From positions 62,001 through 126,000 of the forward strand of contig NZ_CANMLT010000007.1 of the NCBI RefSeq assembly GCF_947498805.1: 64,000 bases of DNA, written 5' to 3'. Below, piece after piece: positions 52,061 to 62,853 of the stretch (positions are counted from its first letter, which is position 1; the number at the start of each line of letters is the position of its first letter). The DNA is from an uncultured Tenacibaculum sp. (GTDB lineage Bacteria; Bacteroidota; Bacteroidia; Flavobacteriales; Flavobacteriaceae). The position numbers and the translations under genes were made by a program. A model generated the notes under the pieces. The model searched no databases and had not been told where the DNA came from. It worked only from the letters and a program-made list of their open reading frames with translations.

Positions 52061-53060
52061 TGTTCACTTCAATTTCTAAATCAATAGCAAAGTTGTTTTT
52101 TATCGCCTTTTGAATTGTTTGAGCAAGTTCATAAATATCTTTACCACTTGCTTCTCCATAATTCACTAAAACAAGTGCTTGTTTTTCATGTACTCCATAG
52201 GCTCCAAAACGTTTGCCTTTAAATCCGCTTTGTTCAATTAGCCAACCAGCAGGTACTTTGATTTCGGTTTCAGAAACTGGATAACTAGGAATGCTAGGAT
52301 GTTCTTTTTGAAGTTTTTCGAAGTGTTTTTTAGAAATAACAGGGTTCTTAAAAAAACTACCGCTATTACCGATCTCTTTTGGATCTGGTAATTTAGATTG
52401 TCTAATAGAAATTACAGCGTCAGAAATATCTTTTATGGTTGGTTTGTCTATTCCTTTTTGCGCTAATTCAGTATTAATAGCTCCGTAAGAAGTGTTTAAA
52501 TGATGTTCAACTTTTGTTAATTGAAAACTAACAGAAGTTATAATATATTTTCCCTTTACAGCGTTTTTGAAAATTGAATTTCGATAACCAAACTCACAAG
52601 CTTCATTAGAAAATTCAACTAATTTACCCGTCGCTTTTTCAACAGCTTCTACTTTGGTAATTACATCTTTAACTTCTACACCATAAGCTCCAATATTTTG
52701 AATAGGACAAGTACCTACGTTACCTGGAATTAAAGAAAGGTTTTCTATACCACCATAACCTTGAGAAATACACCAAAGTACAAATTCATGCCAATTTTCA
52801 CCAGCATTTACGGTTAGGTAAATATCGTTATGGTTTTCCCTATCAATAGAAATACCTTTTAAATTAAGGTGTACTACTAGTTTATCAATATCAGCAGTAA
52901 GTAGCATGTTACTACCACCACTTATTAAAAAAAGGTCTTGTTCTTCTTTTAAAAGTTGTTGTAAGCTGTATAAAGAATCAATAGAAACAAAACGTTTAGC
53001 AATTACATTGATGCCAAACGTATTGTATTCTTTTAAAGATATGTTTTCTTGAATATTCAA
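52053..53060 (-). CDS. murB: UDP-N-acetylenolpyruvoylglucosamine reductase
   Basis: The 335-residue FAD enzyme begins with the typical NTFGIN. FAD-site segments ISGGSNML and GNVGTCPIQNIGAYG, and the Ser-containing GNSGSFFKNP and FGYRNSIFK, are present. It reduces enolpyruvyl-UDP-GlcNAc in peptidoglycan synthesis. It follows the aminotransferase gene directly on the same strand. Confidence 0.96.
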   Translation of the reverse strand: MNIQENISLKEYNTFGINVIAKRFVSIDSLYSLQQLLKEEQDLFLISGGSNMLLTADIDKLVVHLNLKGISIDRENHNDIYLTVNAGENWHEFVLWCISQGYGGIENLSLIPGNVGTCPIQNIGAYGVEVKDVITKVEAVEKATGKLVEFSNEACEFGYRNSIFKNAVKGKYIITSVSFQLTKVEHHLNTSYGAINTELAQKGIDKPTIKDISDAVISIRQSKLPDPKEIGNSGSFFKNPVISKKHFEKLQKEHPSIPSYPVSETEIKVPAGWLIEQSGFKGKRFGAYGVHEKQALVLVNYGEASGKDIYELAQTIQKAIKNNFAIDLEIEVNII

Positions 53061-54251
53061 TTAACTATTGTATTGTTGTAAAGCTACTTTTAAAATTTCA
53101 ACACAACGTTTTAAATCTGCTTTATTTAAAACGTACGCAATACGAACTTGATTTTTACCTTCTCCTTGAGTAGAGTAGAATCCTCCAGCAGGAGCAACCA
53201 TTACCGTTTCATTATTATGGTTGAATTTTTCTAAAATCCATTGAGCAAAATCTTCCGAATTATCTACTGGTAACTCTGCGATACAATAAAAAGCACCTTT
53301 TGGATTTGCTACTTTAACACCATCAATTTTCTGTAACTCAGAAATTAGCGTATCTCTTCTTTCTTGATATTCTTCAATTACTTCATCAAAATAGCTTTGA
53401 GGAGTATCTAAAGCAGCCTCACTAGCTAATAAAGCATAGGTAGGAGGGCTAAGACGAGCCTGAGCAAATTTAATAGCTGTATTGATAAAATCTTCGTTTT
53501 TAGAAACAATACATCCAATTCTTGCACCACACATACTATAACGCTTAGAAACAGAGTCAATCATAATAGCATGTTGCTCTAATCCTTCCAAAGCCATTAC
53601 CGAATTGTGTTTTTCACCATCATAAGCAAACTCACGATATACTTCATCGGCAATTAAAAATAAATCGTGTTTAAGAACGATTTGTTTTAATTTTTCAATC
53701 TCTTCTTTGCTATATAAATATCCTGTTGGATTTCCAGGATTACAAATTAAAATCGCTTTAGTTTTCGGTGTAATTAACTTTTCAAAATCTTCAATTGCTG
53801 GTAACGCAAAGTTATCTTCAATTTTTGAAATTACTGGCACAACATTTACTCCAGAAGCAGTAGAGAATCCGTTATAATTGGCGTAAAAAGGTTCTGGGAT
53901 AATAATCTCATCTCCTGGATCTGTAATACTACCAATAGTAAATAACAATGCTTCTGAACCACCTGTAGTAGCAATAATATTATTAGCTGCTACATGAATG
54001 TCGTTTTTAGCATAGTAATTTGCTAATTTATTTCTATACTCTTCAGAACCTTCAGAACGTGCATACGATAATACTTTAATAGCATTGTTTTTTACAGCGT
54101 CTAAAGCAACTTGAGGTGTTTTAATATCAGGTTGACCAATATTTAAATGAAATACTTTTGTTCCATTTTTTTTAGCAGCCTCAGCAAATGGTACCAATTT
54201 TCTAATTGGCGATTGAGGCATTGAATTTCCCTTGTTAGAAATAGAAGGCAT
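53061..54251 (-). CDS. Class I pyridoxal aminotransferase (aspartate/aromatic type)
   Basis: The 396-residue fold-type I PLP enzyme has NPGNPTGYLY, the AspC-like core ADEVYREFAYDG and the PLP lysine in SVSKRYSMCGARIG. The closing substrate Arg is in QVRIAYVLNK. Substrate range (aspartate, alanine or aromatic) cannot be fixed. It abuts murB and shares its promoter. Confidence 0.9.
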   Translation of the reverse strand: MPSISNKGNSMPQSPIRKLVPFAEAAKKNGTKVFHLNIGQPDIKTPQVALDAVKNNAIKVLSYARSEGSEEYRNKLANYYAKNDIHVAANNIIATTGGSEALLFTIGSITDPGDEIIIPEPFYANYNGFSTASGVNVVPVISKIEDNFALPAIEDFEKLITPKTKAILICNPGNPTGYLYSKEEIEKLKQIVLKHDLFLIADEVYREFAYDGEKHNSVMALEGLEQHAIMIDSVSKRYSMCGARIGCIVSKNEDFINTAIKFAQARLSPPTYALLASEAALDTPQSYFDEVIEEYQERRDTLISELQKIDGVKVANPKGAFYCIAELPVDNSEDFAQWILEKFNHNNETVMVAPAGGFYSTQGEGKNQVRIAYVLNKADLKRCVEILKVALQQYNS

Positions 54252-54423
54252 TTTATATATAAATGTTTAGTTGTTTTGAAAGGCAAATTTGCAAAATATT
54301 ATTGAATTTAATAGTGATAATACAATCAAAAAAGTAAAATTTATAAGGTTAAAAATTTCATAAAAAGTTAAAAAAAATGAAATTTAATTGTAAATTGAAT
54401 ATTAATATCTAAATAATTCCCTT

Positions 54424-55761
54424 TTGATTAAAAAAATACTCACGCTTTTAGTCCTTCATTTTTGTTTTGCAAGTTTTGGACAAGGAAAATTTCACTTTAT
54501 AGGTAAGAACTCTGATAAACAAGAAGTTAATTTTCGATTGATTAATAATTTAATAATCATGCCTTTAGAAATAAATGGTAAAGAATTGTCTTTTATTTTA
54601 GATACAGGAGTTAATAAAACCATTTTATTTAATTTAACTCAAAGTGATAGTATAGGGTTAAATGAAATAAAGAAAGTATATATTTATGGATTAGGAGATG
54701 GAGAACCTGTAGAGGCACTACAATCTAGAAAAAATACTTTTAGAGTAAAGGGATTGGTAAATACAAATGAGAGTTTGTATGTAATATTAAAAGATGCCTT
54801 TAATGTATCGGCTAGAATGGGGACTACCATTCATGGTATACTAGGGTATGATTTATTAAAAGATGTAATTGCTAAAGTTGACTATAGTAATAGGAAAATT
54901 ACGTTTTATAATCCAAAAACTTATAAATATCCTAAAAGGAAGTGCAGGAAATGTGAAGTATTGCCACTTCAATTTTATAGAAACAAACCCTATGTTGATG
55001 TAAAAGTAGATTTGATTAATGGTTTAAAAGATGTTCCTACAAAATTACTCATTGATTCTGGAGGAAGTGATGCTGTATGGTTGTTTGAAAACTCAAGAGA
55101 AGAGATTCTCACTCCAGAAAAGTATTTTGACGATATACTAGGTGAGGGCTTTAGCGGAACTATTTATGGAAAGAGAAGTAGAATTTCTAAGCTAAAATTA
55201 GGGAAGTTTGAATTGATAGAACCCACTACTTCTTTTTTAGATTCGGTGTCTACGTTTAATGCACGTAAGTTTAAAAAACGTAACGGAAGTATTGGTGGAG
55301 AGGTTTTAAAGAGATTTAAGTTATGGGTAGACTATCCTAATAAAAAAATGACCTTAAAGAAAGCAGGTTCATTAAAGAAAGGCTTCTATTATAATATGAG
55401 TGGTTTACAAGTAGTATATAATGGTCAAGAATTAATAAAGGAAGAAGCTATATCTAAATTTACAGATAACTATGGAACTGAAAGTCGTAAAAACAATACG
55501 CTTTCGTTAGTGACGACTTATTTTTATAGGTTTAAACCATCTTATAAGATAGATAAAGTAGTACCTGGGTCTCCAGCAGAAAGAGCTGGGTTAATGGAAG
55601 GAGATGTGATTAAATACCTAAATGGGAAACCAGCTCATACCTATTCTTTAAGTGATATCGTAGCAATTTTCCATTCAAGACCAGATAGAAAAGTAAGGAT
55701 GAAAGTAGAAAGGGGTGTTACGCCTTTAAAATTTGAATTTAAACTTGAAAAAAGAATATAA
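54424..55761 (+). CDS. Retropepsin-like aspartyl protease with C-terminal PDZ domain
   Basis: The product has 445 residues from TTG 54424, with a signal peptide (MIKKILTLLVLHFCFASFG). Two aspartyl protease half-sites are seen, D60-T-G (FILDTGVNKT) and D211-S-G (LLIDSGGSD). A PDZ domain at about 370-440 follows (GSPAERAGLMEGDVIKYLNG). It is secreted or periplasmic. It is a single-gene unit. Confidence 0.9.
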   Translation: MIKKILTLLVLHFCFASFGQGKFHFIGKNSDKQEVNFRLINNLIIMPLEINGKELSFILDTGVNKTILFNLTQSDSIGLNEIKKVYIYGLGDGEPVEALQSRKNTFRVKGLVNTNESLYVILKDAFNVSARMGTTIHGILGYDLLKDVIAKVDYSNRKITFYNPKTYKYPKRKCRKCEVLPLQFYRNKPYVDVKVDLINGLKDVPTKLLIDSGGSDAVWLFENSREEILTPEKYFDDILGEGFSGTIYGKRSRISKLKLGKFELIEPTTSFLDSVSTFNARKFKKRNGSIGGEVLKRFKLWVDYPNKKMTLKKAGSLKKGFYYNMSGLQVVYNGQELIKEEAISKFTDNYGTESRKNNTLSLVTTYFYRFKPSYKIDKVVPGSPAERAGLMEGDVIKYLNGKPAHTYSLSDIVAIFHSRPDRKVRMKVERGVTPLKFEFKLEKRI

Positions 55762-55794
55762 AAAAAGCCTGCAAATTTTTGCAGGCTTTTTTTA
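55761..55794. terminator. Terminator between the protease and DUF1573 genes
   Basis: AAAAAAGCCTGCAAA and TTTGCAGGCTTTTTT form a perfect 15-bp stem that begins at the stop codon. It can serve both convergent genes. Confidence 0.88.
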
Positions 55795-55809
55795 TATCGT
55801 TAAGAATTA

Positions 55810-56217
55810 TTATTCACTATCATTTACAACGCTTTTTGCTTTAGCTGGCGCAGCATCTTTAGTAATAAATCCTTTAATTTTTAACATTCTTCTTTTTTTC
55901 TTAGCATTCGACATGATTGTGATTGCTTTAGAAAAACCTCCTGGTCTCTTTGTATCGTAAGAAACTTCAATTTGTCCTTTTTCTCCTGGCATAATTGGCT
56001 TCTCTGGTTTTTTAGGAACTGTACATCCACAAGTAGATTTAATATCCTTAATAATTAAAGGAGCATCACCAATGTTTGTGAATTCAAAAGTACGCTTTCC
56101 TTCAGAACCATATGCTATTTTACCATAATCAATAGTTTCCGTTTCAAATTTAAATTCCTGAGCATTTATACTTAAAGATAATAAGCAAATAGCTACAAAA
56201 GATAATAATGTTTTCAT
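55810..56217 (-). CDS. DUF1573 secreted protein
   Basis: The 135-residue protein has a signal peptide (MKTLLSFVAICLLSLSINA) and the DUF1573 motif FTNIGDAPLIIKDIKSTCGCTVP. This Ig-like module is of unknown role, frequent in Bacteroidota. It is divergent from valS, with 198 bp between. Confidence 0.9.
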   Translation of the reverse strand: MKTLLSFVAICLLSLSINAQEFKFETETIDYGKIAYGSEGKRTFEFTNIGDAPLIIKDIKSTCGCTVPKKPEKPIMPGEKGQIEVSYDTKRPGGFSKAITIMSNAKKKRRMLKIKGFITKDAAPAKAKSVVNDSE

Positions 56218-56321
56218 AATCTTAAAATTAATTTAGGGGTTATAAACCGTTACAAATTTAATATTATTTTTTAGTTAATAAAAAAACAACCTCCAGATTT
56301 TCTGTACCTCAAAGATAGTTG

Positions 56322-56329
56322 TATTTTTG
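56322..56329 (+). promoter_or_regulatory. -7 element of the valS gene
   Basis: TATTTTTG fits TAnnTTTG and lies 86 bp before ATG 56416. A matching TTG is not clear. The 198-bp gap between DUF1573 and valS holds no gene. Confidence 0.35.
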
Positions 56330-56415
56330 CTAATCATTTTTCAAAAATGATGCCAAAATGAAAATTGGCGTTTTTTGAATTGTAAAAATATAGAAAAAAT
56401 AAATAACATTAACAC

Positions 56416-59052
56416 ATGAGTATTCCATCACAATACAGTGCAAAAGAGGTAGAAGGAAAATGGTATGATTACTGGATGAAACACAATTATTTTCATTCTG
56501 AAGTTGACGAAAGAGAACCATATACAATAGTCATTCCGCCACCAAACGTCACAGGAGTACTTCATATGGGGCATATGTTAAATAATACAATTCAAGATGT
56601 ATTAATTCGTCGTGCTCGTTTACAGGGAAAAAACGCTTGTTGGGTTCCTGGAACAGATCACGCTTCCATTGCAACAGAAGCTAAAGTAGTTGCAAAATTA
56701 AAGGAGCAGGGAATTAATAAAAGTGATTTAACTCGTGAAGAATTCTTAAAGCATGCTTTTGAATGGAAAGATCAGTATGGAGGAATTATTTTAGAGCAGT
56801 TAAAAAAGTTGGGAGCTTCATGTGATTGGGAACGTACAAAGTTTACCATGGATGCTGATATGAGTGAAGCTGTAATTAAAGTTTTTGTTGATTTATTTAA
56901 CAAAGGATACATTTATCGTGGTTTTAGAATGGTAAACTGGGATCCTGAAGCAAAAACTACACTTTCAGACGAAGAAGTAATTTACGAAGAACGTCAAGGT
57001 AATTTGTATTATTTACAATATAGTATCGTAGATTCAGACGAAAAAGTAACAATTGCTACTACACGTCCTGAAACAATTTTAGGAGATACTGCTATCTGTA
57101 TCAATCCAAATGATGAACGTTATACACATTTAAAAGGGAAGAAAGTAATTGTTCCTTTATGTAATCGTGAAATTCCAATTATTGAAGATGAGTATGTAGA
57201 TGTAGAGTTTGGTACTGGTTGTTTAAAAGTTACTCCAGCACATGACGAGAACGATAAGGTTTTAGGAGATAAGCATAACTTAGAAGTAATTGATATTTTT
57301 AATGAAGATGCTTCCTTAAACTCTTTCGGATTACATTATGAAGGAAAAGATCGTTTTGTGGTTCGTAAAGAAATTTCAAAAGAATTAGAAGAGAAAGGCT
57401 TTTTATTAAAAGTAGAGCAACATACTAACAAAGTAGGTACTTCAGAAAGAACCAGAGCGGTTATTGAACCAAGATTATCAGATCAATGGTTCTTAAAAAT
57501 GGAGGAGTTAGTAAAGCCAGCTATTGAAGCCGTTTTAGGAGAAGATAGAGAGGTAAAGTTATTCCCTAGGAAGTTTGAAAATACGTACCGCCACTGGATG
57601 GAAAATATTCGTGATTGGAATATTTCTCGTCAGTTATGGTGGGGACAACAAATTCCAGCATTCTATTATGGAGATGGAAAGGAAGACTTTGTAGTTGCAG
57701 AGAATATAGAAGATGCTGTAAAATTAGCACAGGAAAAAACAGGGAATTCATCATTATCAGCTTCTGATTTAAAACAAGATCCAGATGCTTTAGATACATG
57801 GTTCTCTTCTTGGTTATGGCCGATGAGTGTTTTTGACGGAATTCGTAATCCAGAAAATGAGGAAATCAAGTATTACTATCCAACAAACGATTTAGTTACA
57901 GGACCTGATATTTTATTCTTCTGGGTAGCGCGTATGGTAATTGCTGGATATGAGTACAAAGATGAGCGTCCGTTTGAAAATGTATATCTAACAGGTTTAG
58001 TACGTGACAAGCAACGTAGAAAAATGTCTAAATCTTTAGGGAATTCACCAGATGCATTAAAATTAATTGAAGATTATAGTGCAGATGGAGTTCGTGTAGG
58101 TTTATTATTAAGTTCTGCTGCTGGTAATGATTTATTATTTGATGAAGCCTTATGTCAGCAAGGAAAAGGGTTTGCTAATAAAATTTGGAATGCATTCCGT
58201 TTAGTGAAAGGTTGGGAAGTTGATGCTTCTATAGAACAACCAGAATCGTCTAAAATTGGTTTAGAATGGTATAATGCAAAGTTCCAAACAGTGTTGGCAG
58301 AAATTGAAGATCATTTCTCAAAATACCGTTTGTCAGATGCTTTAATGGCAATTTATAAATTGATCATGGATGATTTTTCATCTTGGTTATTAGAAACAGT
58401 AAAGCCAGGATACCAACAACCAATTGATAAGAAAACCTATGATGCGGTAATTAGTATTTTTGAGGATAACTTAAAAATATTACATCCATTCATGCCTTTC
58501 TTAACAGAGGAGATTTGGCAGCATATTACAGAAAGAACACCAGAAGAAGCCTTAATTATTGCTAAATATCCGGAGTTAAAGAAGGTAGATACGGCAATTA
58601 TTGACCAGTTTGAATTTGCAACAGGTGTAGTTTCTGGTATTAGAACCATAAGAAAAGATAAGAATATCTCATTTAAAGAAACGGTAGAATTGTTTGTTGT
58701 AAACAACGAAGAGTTTACCAAAGACTTTGATGTAGTAATTCAAAAGTTAACCAATGCTTCTGTGATAAATTATGTTTCGGAAAAGGTTGACGGAGCCTCG
58801 TTTAGAGTAAAGTCAAATGAATACTTTATTCCAATTTCAGCTGGAAATATAGATGTAGAAGCTGAAACAAAAAAGTTAAATGCAGAATTAAAAAGAGCTG
58901 AAGGTTTCTTAACAGGAATTCAGAAGAAGTTATCTAATGAACGTTTTGTTAGTAATGCACCAGAGCAAGTAATTGCTTTAGAGCGAAAGAAAGAATCAGA
59001 TACCTTGGCTAAAATAGAAACTATTAAATCTAGTTTAGCTTCATTATTATAA
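56416..59052 (+). CDS. valS: Valyl-tRNA synthetase
   Basis: The 878-residue class Ia synthetase has HIGH-type motif H50-M-G-H53 ([12 protein letters not shown]), an editing domain ([13 protein letters not shown]), K536-MSKS ([11 protein letters not shown]) and a C-terminal coiled coil. It is complete. It is followed by a strong terminator. Confidence 0.98.
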   Translation: MSIPSQYSAKEVEGKWYDYWMKHNYFHSEVDEREPYTIVIPPPNVTGVLHMGHMLNNTIQDVLIRRARLQGKNACWVPGTDHASIATEAKVVAKLKEQGINKSDLTREEFLKHAFEWKDQYGGIILEQLKKLGASCDWERTKFTMDADMSEAVIKVFVDLFNKGYIYRGFRMVNWDPEAKTTLSDEEVIYEERQGNLYYLQYSIVDSDEKVTIATTRPETILGDTAICINPNDERYTHLKGKKVIVPLCNREIPIIEDEYVDVEFGTGCLKVTPAHDENDKVLGDKHNLEVIDIFNEDASLNSFGLHYEGKDRFVVRKEISKELEEKGFLLKVEQHTNKVGTSERTRAVIEPRLSDQWFLKMEELVKPAIEAVLGEDREVKLFPRKFENTYRHWMENIRDWNISRQLWWGQQIPAFYYGDGKEDFVVAENIEDAVKLAQEKTGNSSLSASDLKQDPDALDTWFSSWLWPMSVFDGIRNPENEEIKYYYPTNDLVTGPDILFFWVARMVIAGYEYKDERPFENVYLTGLVRDKQRRKMSKSLGNSPDALKLIEDYSADGVRVGLLLSSAAGNDLLFDEALCQQGKGFANKIWNAFRLVKGWEVDASIEQPESSKIGLEWYNAKFQTVLAEIEDHFSKYRLSDALMAIYKLIMDDFSSWLLETVKPGYQQPIDKKTYDAVISIFEDNLKILHPFMPFLTEEIWQHITERTPEEALIIAKYPELKKVDTAIIDQFEFATGVVSGIRTIRKDKNISFKETVELFVVNNEEFTKDFDVVIQKLTNASVINYVSEKVDGASFRVKSNEYFIPISAGNIDVEAETKKLNAELKRAEGFLTGIQKKLSNERFVSNAPEQVIALERKKESDTLAKIETIKSSLASLL

Positions 59053-59070
59053 AGTAATAAAGTTGTATAA

Positions 59071-59107
59071 AAAAAACTCCAACTTAGATAAGTTGGAGTT
59101 TTTTTTA
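59071..59107. terminator. Terminator between valS and the GIN-domain gene
   Basis: AAAAAACTCCAACTT and AAGTTGGAGTTTTTT form a 15-bp stem with an AGAT loop and a T-run. Confidence 0.88.
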
Positions 59108-59125
59108 TATAAGATTTAAAAAATA

Positions 59126-59851
59126 TTAATTCTTATCAATTACATCTCCAGAACCAATAGTACTAGTATCTACTTTAGGGTTTCCTTTGTAATATACACT
59201 ACCAGATCCTACAATAGAAGCCTTAATTTTGGTGTTAACGGTTGTTTGCACGCTACCAGACCCAGCAATACTAGCTTTTAAATTTTCGGTTTCTAAACCA
59301 TAAGCTTTTACGCTACCAGACCCAGCAATAGAACATTTAAAATTATTAGATCTACCTTTTAATTTAATATTCCCTGAACCGCCGATAGAAGCTTTTGTTT
59401 GGTCTGCACTAACTTCTGCAATGATATTACCAGACCCTCCTAAATTAAGAGCTACTTCGTTGGCTTTTATTACTTTATTTACAGTAACATTTCCAGAACC
59501 ACCTAAAGAAATTGATTCTATATCTTCAAAAGGAACTGTAACCAGTAATCTTCTTGTAGTTCTAACATTGGTGTTTTGCTTAAATTGAATTTTAAGCTTA
59601 TTACCTTTTACTTCCGTTTCTATATAAGGAATTACATTTTCTTCTCCTTCTATAGTAATTTTTCCCTCTTTACCCGCAATAAGTTCAACGTCAAAAGAAC
59701 CTCCAATAGATACTTTATCAAACTCATCAATTGTTCTAGTTTCTGTAGTTACTTTACCATTTCCTTTTACTTTTTTTGAACTCCACCAGCTTTGAGAGTT
59801 CATGGTAATTGTGGTAGCAACCAAAATAAGTGTAAGCAGTTGTTTTTTCAT
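59126..59851 (-). CDS. Head GIN (DUF2807) domain secreted protein
   Basis: The 241-residue protein has a signal peptide and a beta-solenoid of repeated G-S-G turns (GGSGNITVNK, GGSGNIIAEV, AGSGSVKAYG). It begins with the family pattern VSIGGSFDVELIAG. Such proteins are envelope proteins without known activity. It is divergent from the YhhN gene. Confidence 0.92.
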   Translation of the reverse strand: MKKQLLTLILVATTITMNSQSWWSSKKVKGNGKVTTETRTIDEFDKVSIGGSFDVELIAGKEGKITIEGEENVIPYIETEVKGNKLKIQFKQNTNVRTTRRLLVTVPFEDIESISLGGSGNVTVNKVIKANEVALNLGGSGNIIAEVSADQTKASIGGSGNIKLKGRSNNFKCSIAGSGSVKAYGLETENLKASIAGSGSVQTTVNTKIKASIVGSGSVYYKGNPKVDTSTIGSGDVIDKN

Positions 59852-59896
59852 TTTTATGTAAATTATGTTAAATTATATTTTATATTTATAAGGTCT

Positions 59897-60547
59897 ATGC
59901 CTTCCTTCCTTAGAACATATAGTGCTATATATTTTATAGCTTGTTTTGTGTCTTTATTCTTTATTGATAAAGGGTTTCAATTCGTTGAAATGACTATAAA
60001 AGTATTCGCATTATTGTCTTTGTCTTTTTGGTATTTAACAGCGGCTAAAAAAATTAATTATTGGTATTTGTTATTGTTACTTAGTTCAATAGCTTCAGAT
60101 ACTTTTTTAATTTTTGAAGACAGCTTTTTAATAATAGGGGTGTTACTTTTATTGTTAAATAGGTTTTTATATATAATTATTTCTAGAAGAGCTCTTAAAG
60201 AAACCGATATAAAAACGCTGTTACTTTATTTGGTGCCAAGTTTAGGAATGTTCATTATTTTTTATGTACTAATGAAACCTTTTTTAGAAGAAATATCATC
60301 TTCATTTTTATTACTTGGGCTCACTTCTGCCACTATGATTTTGTTTTCATTTTTAAACTATTTGAATAAAATGAATACCAAAAACAAATACTTTTTATTG
60401 GGTATTTTACTTATTGTAGTAGCCGATATATTAATAGCATATAACAAGTATTTAGATTATCAATTATTTTATGTAATTGTGTATACTACAATATACTATG
60501 TAGCGCGCTATTTAATCTGTAGAGCTATGATTCTCGAAAAAAATTAG
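59897..60547 (+). CDS. YhhN family membrane protein (lysoplasmalogenase-like)
   Basis: The product has 216 residues from ATG 59897. An in-frame ATG at 59792 lies inside the divergent gene and is not used. Seven or eight membrane segments fit the YhhN/TMEM86 family, whose animal members hydrolyse lysoplasmalogens. The conserved late pattern VVADILIAYNKYL is present. The enzyme role in bacteria is uncertain. It overlaps the stop of the DUF4097 gene by 4 bp. Confidence 0.75.
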   Translation: MPSFLRTYSAIYFIACFVSLFFIDKGFQFVEMTIKVFALLSLSFWYLTAAKKINYWYLLLLLSSIASDTFLIFEDSFLIIGVLLLLLNRFLYIIISRRALKETDIKTLLLYLVPSLGMFIIFYVLMKPFLEEISSSFLLLGLTSATMILFSFLNYLNKMNTKNKYFLLGILLIVVADILIAYNKYLDYQLFYVIVYTTIYYVARYLICRAMILEKN

Positions 60548-61626
60548 TCGTTTAATTTTAAAGAAACCCCACCGTATCTCGACTTTATAGTAATAGAAGA
60601 GTTAGAGTTTGATTTTCCAAAATTACCTTCGTAATACTTCTTTGTTGTTTTTTTAATGCTCTTAGTCATATCTACATGCTCTTCTGGATAACTAAAACCA
60701 GCATAGCCTAAATCGAGTTTAAAGTTAAAACTGTTAGTAGCATCTGTAAGAATTTTAATTCCTGCGTAACTACCATCAATCGTTACATTTTCAAAACCAT
60801 TTGCAAGATTTAAAACTTTTAAACCACCATAATCAGTATTTATTTTAAGGTTCTTTTTTAAAGTACCTATTTTCATTCCAGCATAATCAGAATTACCATT
60901 AATATCAGTAGCTTCATTAATAATAATACTACCATAGTCACAGTTAAAATCAACAGTATTACATTTTCCAATTCTAACGGTAGAATAATCTGCATTTACT
61001 TTTGCAGATGTAGTGGTGTTTATTTTTAACTTAGAATAATCAATGTTTACATTTCCAGACTCCATAAAATTAACTTCAGAAGAAGAACAGTAATCTAAGT
61101 CAATAGTATTTGTTTTATTAAAAAGCTTATCAATTTCAATCTTTCCATAATCACAATTAATATTTGTTTTTCCTTCAATTTCATCTAACTCAATATTTCC
61201 ATACTTGTTATGAAAATCAGCATTGTTAGTTTTTGGCATTTTTACGTAGTAATTAATCTTATAATTGATGTTGTTACTATTTCCCCAAAAAGACCAATTA
61301 GATTTTGTTTTTTCAATGATAGTGCGGGCTTCCACTAAATCTTTAGAAGCTTCAAAAAGCACATCTATACTGTTTAGTTTGCTTTCCACCTTATCTAAAC
61401 TATTTCCTTTAACTGTAATCTTTACAGTAATATCAACAGTGTTTTCGTCCCAGGTGGTAACACTAAGGTTTCCATATTTGTTTTTAAGAAATACTGTCGC
61501 ATTAGAGTTTACAGTAAAGTTTTTCTTGATTGTTTTTGTTTTTTCATGTTTTCTTAATTCTTTATCATTGGCAAATGATAAGAAAGGAATTAAAAAAAGT
61601 AAGCATATTATATTAAATGATTTCAT
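60544..61626 (-). CDS. DUF4097 family secreted beta-solenoid protein
   Basis: The product has 360 residues from ATG 61626 (MKSFNIICLLFLIPFLSFA, a signal peptide). A start at 61659 would lie well inside the preceding gene. Repeats such as KYGNIELDEIEGK, DYGKIEIDKL and DYGSIIINEA form an adhesin-like beta-solenoid. The ATG overlaps the end of the anti-sigma gene by 14 bp, so it is co-translated. It may be an envelope-stress effector of the ECF operon. Confidence 0.88.
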   Translation of the reverse strand: MKSFNIICLLFLIPFLSFANDKELRKHEKTKTIKKNFTVNSNATVFLKNKYGNLSVTTWDENTVDITVKITVKGNSLDKVESKLNSIDVLFEASKDLVEARTIIEKTKSNWSFWGNSNNINYKINYYVKMPKTNNADFHNKYGNIELDEIEGKTNINCDYGKIEIDKLFNKTNTIDLDYCSSSEVNFMESGNVNIDYSKLKINTTTSAKVNADYSTVRIGKCNTVDFNCDYGSIIINEATDINGNSDYAGMKIGTLKKNLKINTDYGGLKVLNLANGFENVTIDGSYAGIKILTDATNSFNFKLDLGYAGFSYPEEHVDMTKSIKKTTKKYYEGNFGKSNSNSSITIKSRYGGVSLKLND

Positions 61627-62149
61627 CGTATTTAATTTCAAAATTGTTATTGTTTTCACTGCCTTCTAGTTGAGATAAAAGCTCTTCAAGCAAGGTTAAG
61701 CGTTGTTGGTAATTGTTAATGATACCTTTGATAATTTGTTTTTTATTTTCGTTAGATTTTAACTCTTCAATAAAAATTTTATACTGTTCCTCAAGTTCTT
61801 CGATTTGATCTAGTGTATCTTCAATTAATACTTCGGTTTCTAATGTTCTAAATTTTTCAATTTCTTTTAATTCTTGATTAATTGTAGAAACAAAGAAGTT
61901 TTCAGCTTCTGCCATTTTTGGCGATACTTTGGTTAATACCGAAGCGTCATCTTTTTGCATACTTCCTAAGTAGAAACCTAACAATAATACAATTGAAGCG
62001 GCAATACTTAGCCATTTCCAAGAAATTTTCTTAGGTTTATTTTGTTGTTGAAGCGCTAGTTTTCTTTGAAAACGATCTATATGCCCAGAATGCGGTTCAA
62101 GTATATCAAAATCATTTTCAGAAAAATAGGTATGTAATTTATCTTCCAT
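61613..62149 (-). CDS. Probable anti-sigma factor
   Basis: The 178-residue protein has a basic cytoplasmic N-terminus (about 1-45), one membrane segment (WLSIAASIVLLLGFYLGS) and a long periplasmic coiled coil with many Glu and Leu. This layout and the 11-bp overlap with an ECF sigma gene upstream identify it as the membrane anti-sigma partner, though its N-terminal domain is not a recognised zinc or FecR type. Confidence 0.75.
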   Translation of the reverse strand: MEDKLHTYFSENDFDILEPHSGHIDRFQRKLALQQQNKPKKISWKWLSIAASIVLLLGFYLGSMQKDDASVLTKVSPKMAEAENFFVSTINQELKEIEKFRTLETEVLIEDTLDQIEELEEQYKIFIEELKSNENKKQIIKGIINNYQQRLTLLEELLSQLEGSENNNNFEIKYDEII

Positions 62150-62717
62150 ATACTTGTGTTTTATTCGTGTTTGATAAAAGTATTTGTTTTAATTTTTTCT
62201 TAGCTCTCGATACTGTAGTACGCACATTTTCATTTGTGTAATTAAGTATTTGAGCTATTTCTTCATAATCATAACCTTCAATTAAGTTTAAATTAAGTAC
62301 AATTCTATAATTATCTTTTAATTTTTGAATGGTACTTAAAACATACTTTACATCCATAGTGCTGTAATCAATATTTGAATCTTCTTGAAAATCATCACTA
62401 GGTATTACTTCCATTTTTACTTCGTCATAGCGGTTGTTCTTTTTTAACTGAGTTAAACTTTTGTTAATAACAATTCTTTTTAACCATGCTCCAAATGTAA
62501 CTTCACCTTTAAAAGTTTCTAATTTGGTAAATGCAGTTAAGAAAGCCTCTTGCATAATATCTTCTGCTTCAAATTCATCTTTCAAAATACGGTATGAGGT
62601 ATTAAACATAGCCTTATAATAGCTATTGTACACCTGCATTTGTGCATTTTGGTCGTTTAGTTTGCAGCGTTCGATTAGTTGATTGATATGTGTCTTTTTT
62701 GACTCTAATGAAATCAT
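62139..62717 (-). CDS. ECF sigma-70 factor
   Basis: The 192-residue protein has region 2 (AEDIMQEAFLTAFTKLETFKG) and region 4 (NYRIVLNLNLIEGYDYEEIAQILNYTNENVRTTVSRAKKKL). It leads the operon with the anti-sigma and DUF4097 genes, the standard envelope-stress arrangement. It overlaps the anti-sigma gene by 11 bp. Confidence 0.95.
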   Translation of the reverse strand: MISLESKKTHINQLIERCKLNDQNAQMQVYNSYYKAMFNTSYRILKDEFEAEDIMQEAFLTAFTKLETFKGEVTFGAWLKRIVINKSLTQLKKNNRYDEVKMEVIPSDDFQEDSNIDYSTMDVKYVLSTIQKLKDNYRIVLNLNLIEGYDYEEIAQILNYTNENVRTTVSRAKKKLKQILLSNTNKTQVYGR

Positions 62718-62840
62718 TCTATATAATAGACAAATGGTTTTTTGATGTGTGACACTTTGGTATAAAAATAACTAAAAATGAATATATATTCTGTTATGAA
62801 TTAACCTGGTATAAAGCTTAAAGTTTTTAATGATTTTACT

Positions 62841-62848
62841 TATATTTG
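62841..62848 (+). promoter_or_regulatory. -7 element just before the HMG-CoA lyase-like gene
   Basis: TATATTTG fits TAnnTTTG but ends only 5 bp before ATG 62854. If used, the transcript would start at or near the ATG and be almost leaderless. The upstream TTG is not clear, so this is tentative. Confidence 0.35.
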
Positions 62849-62853
62849 GCACA

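Noticed and set aside
59792..59896. Longer start of the YhhN protein
   Set aside because: The extra 35 residues are read through the start region of the divergent GIN-domain gene and lack membrane or conserved character.
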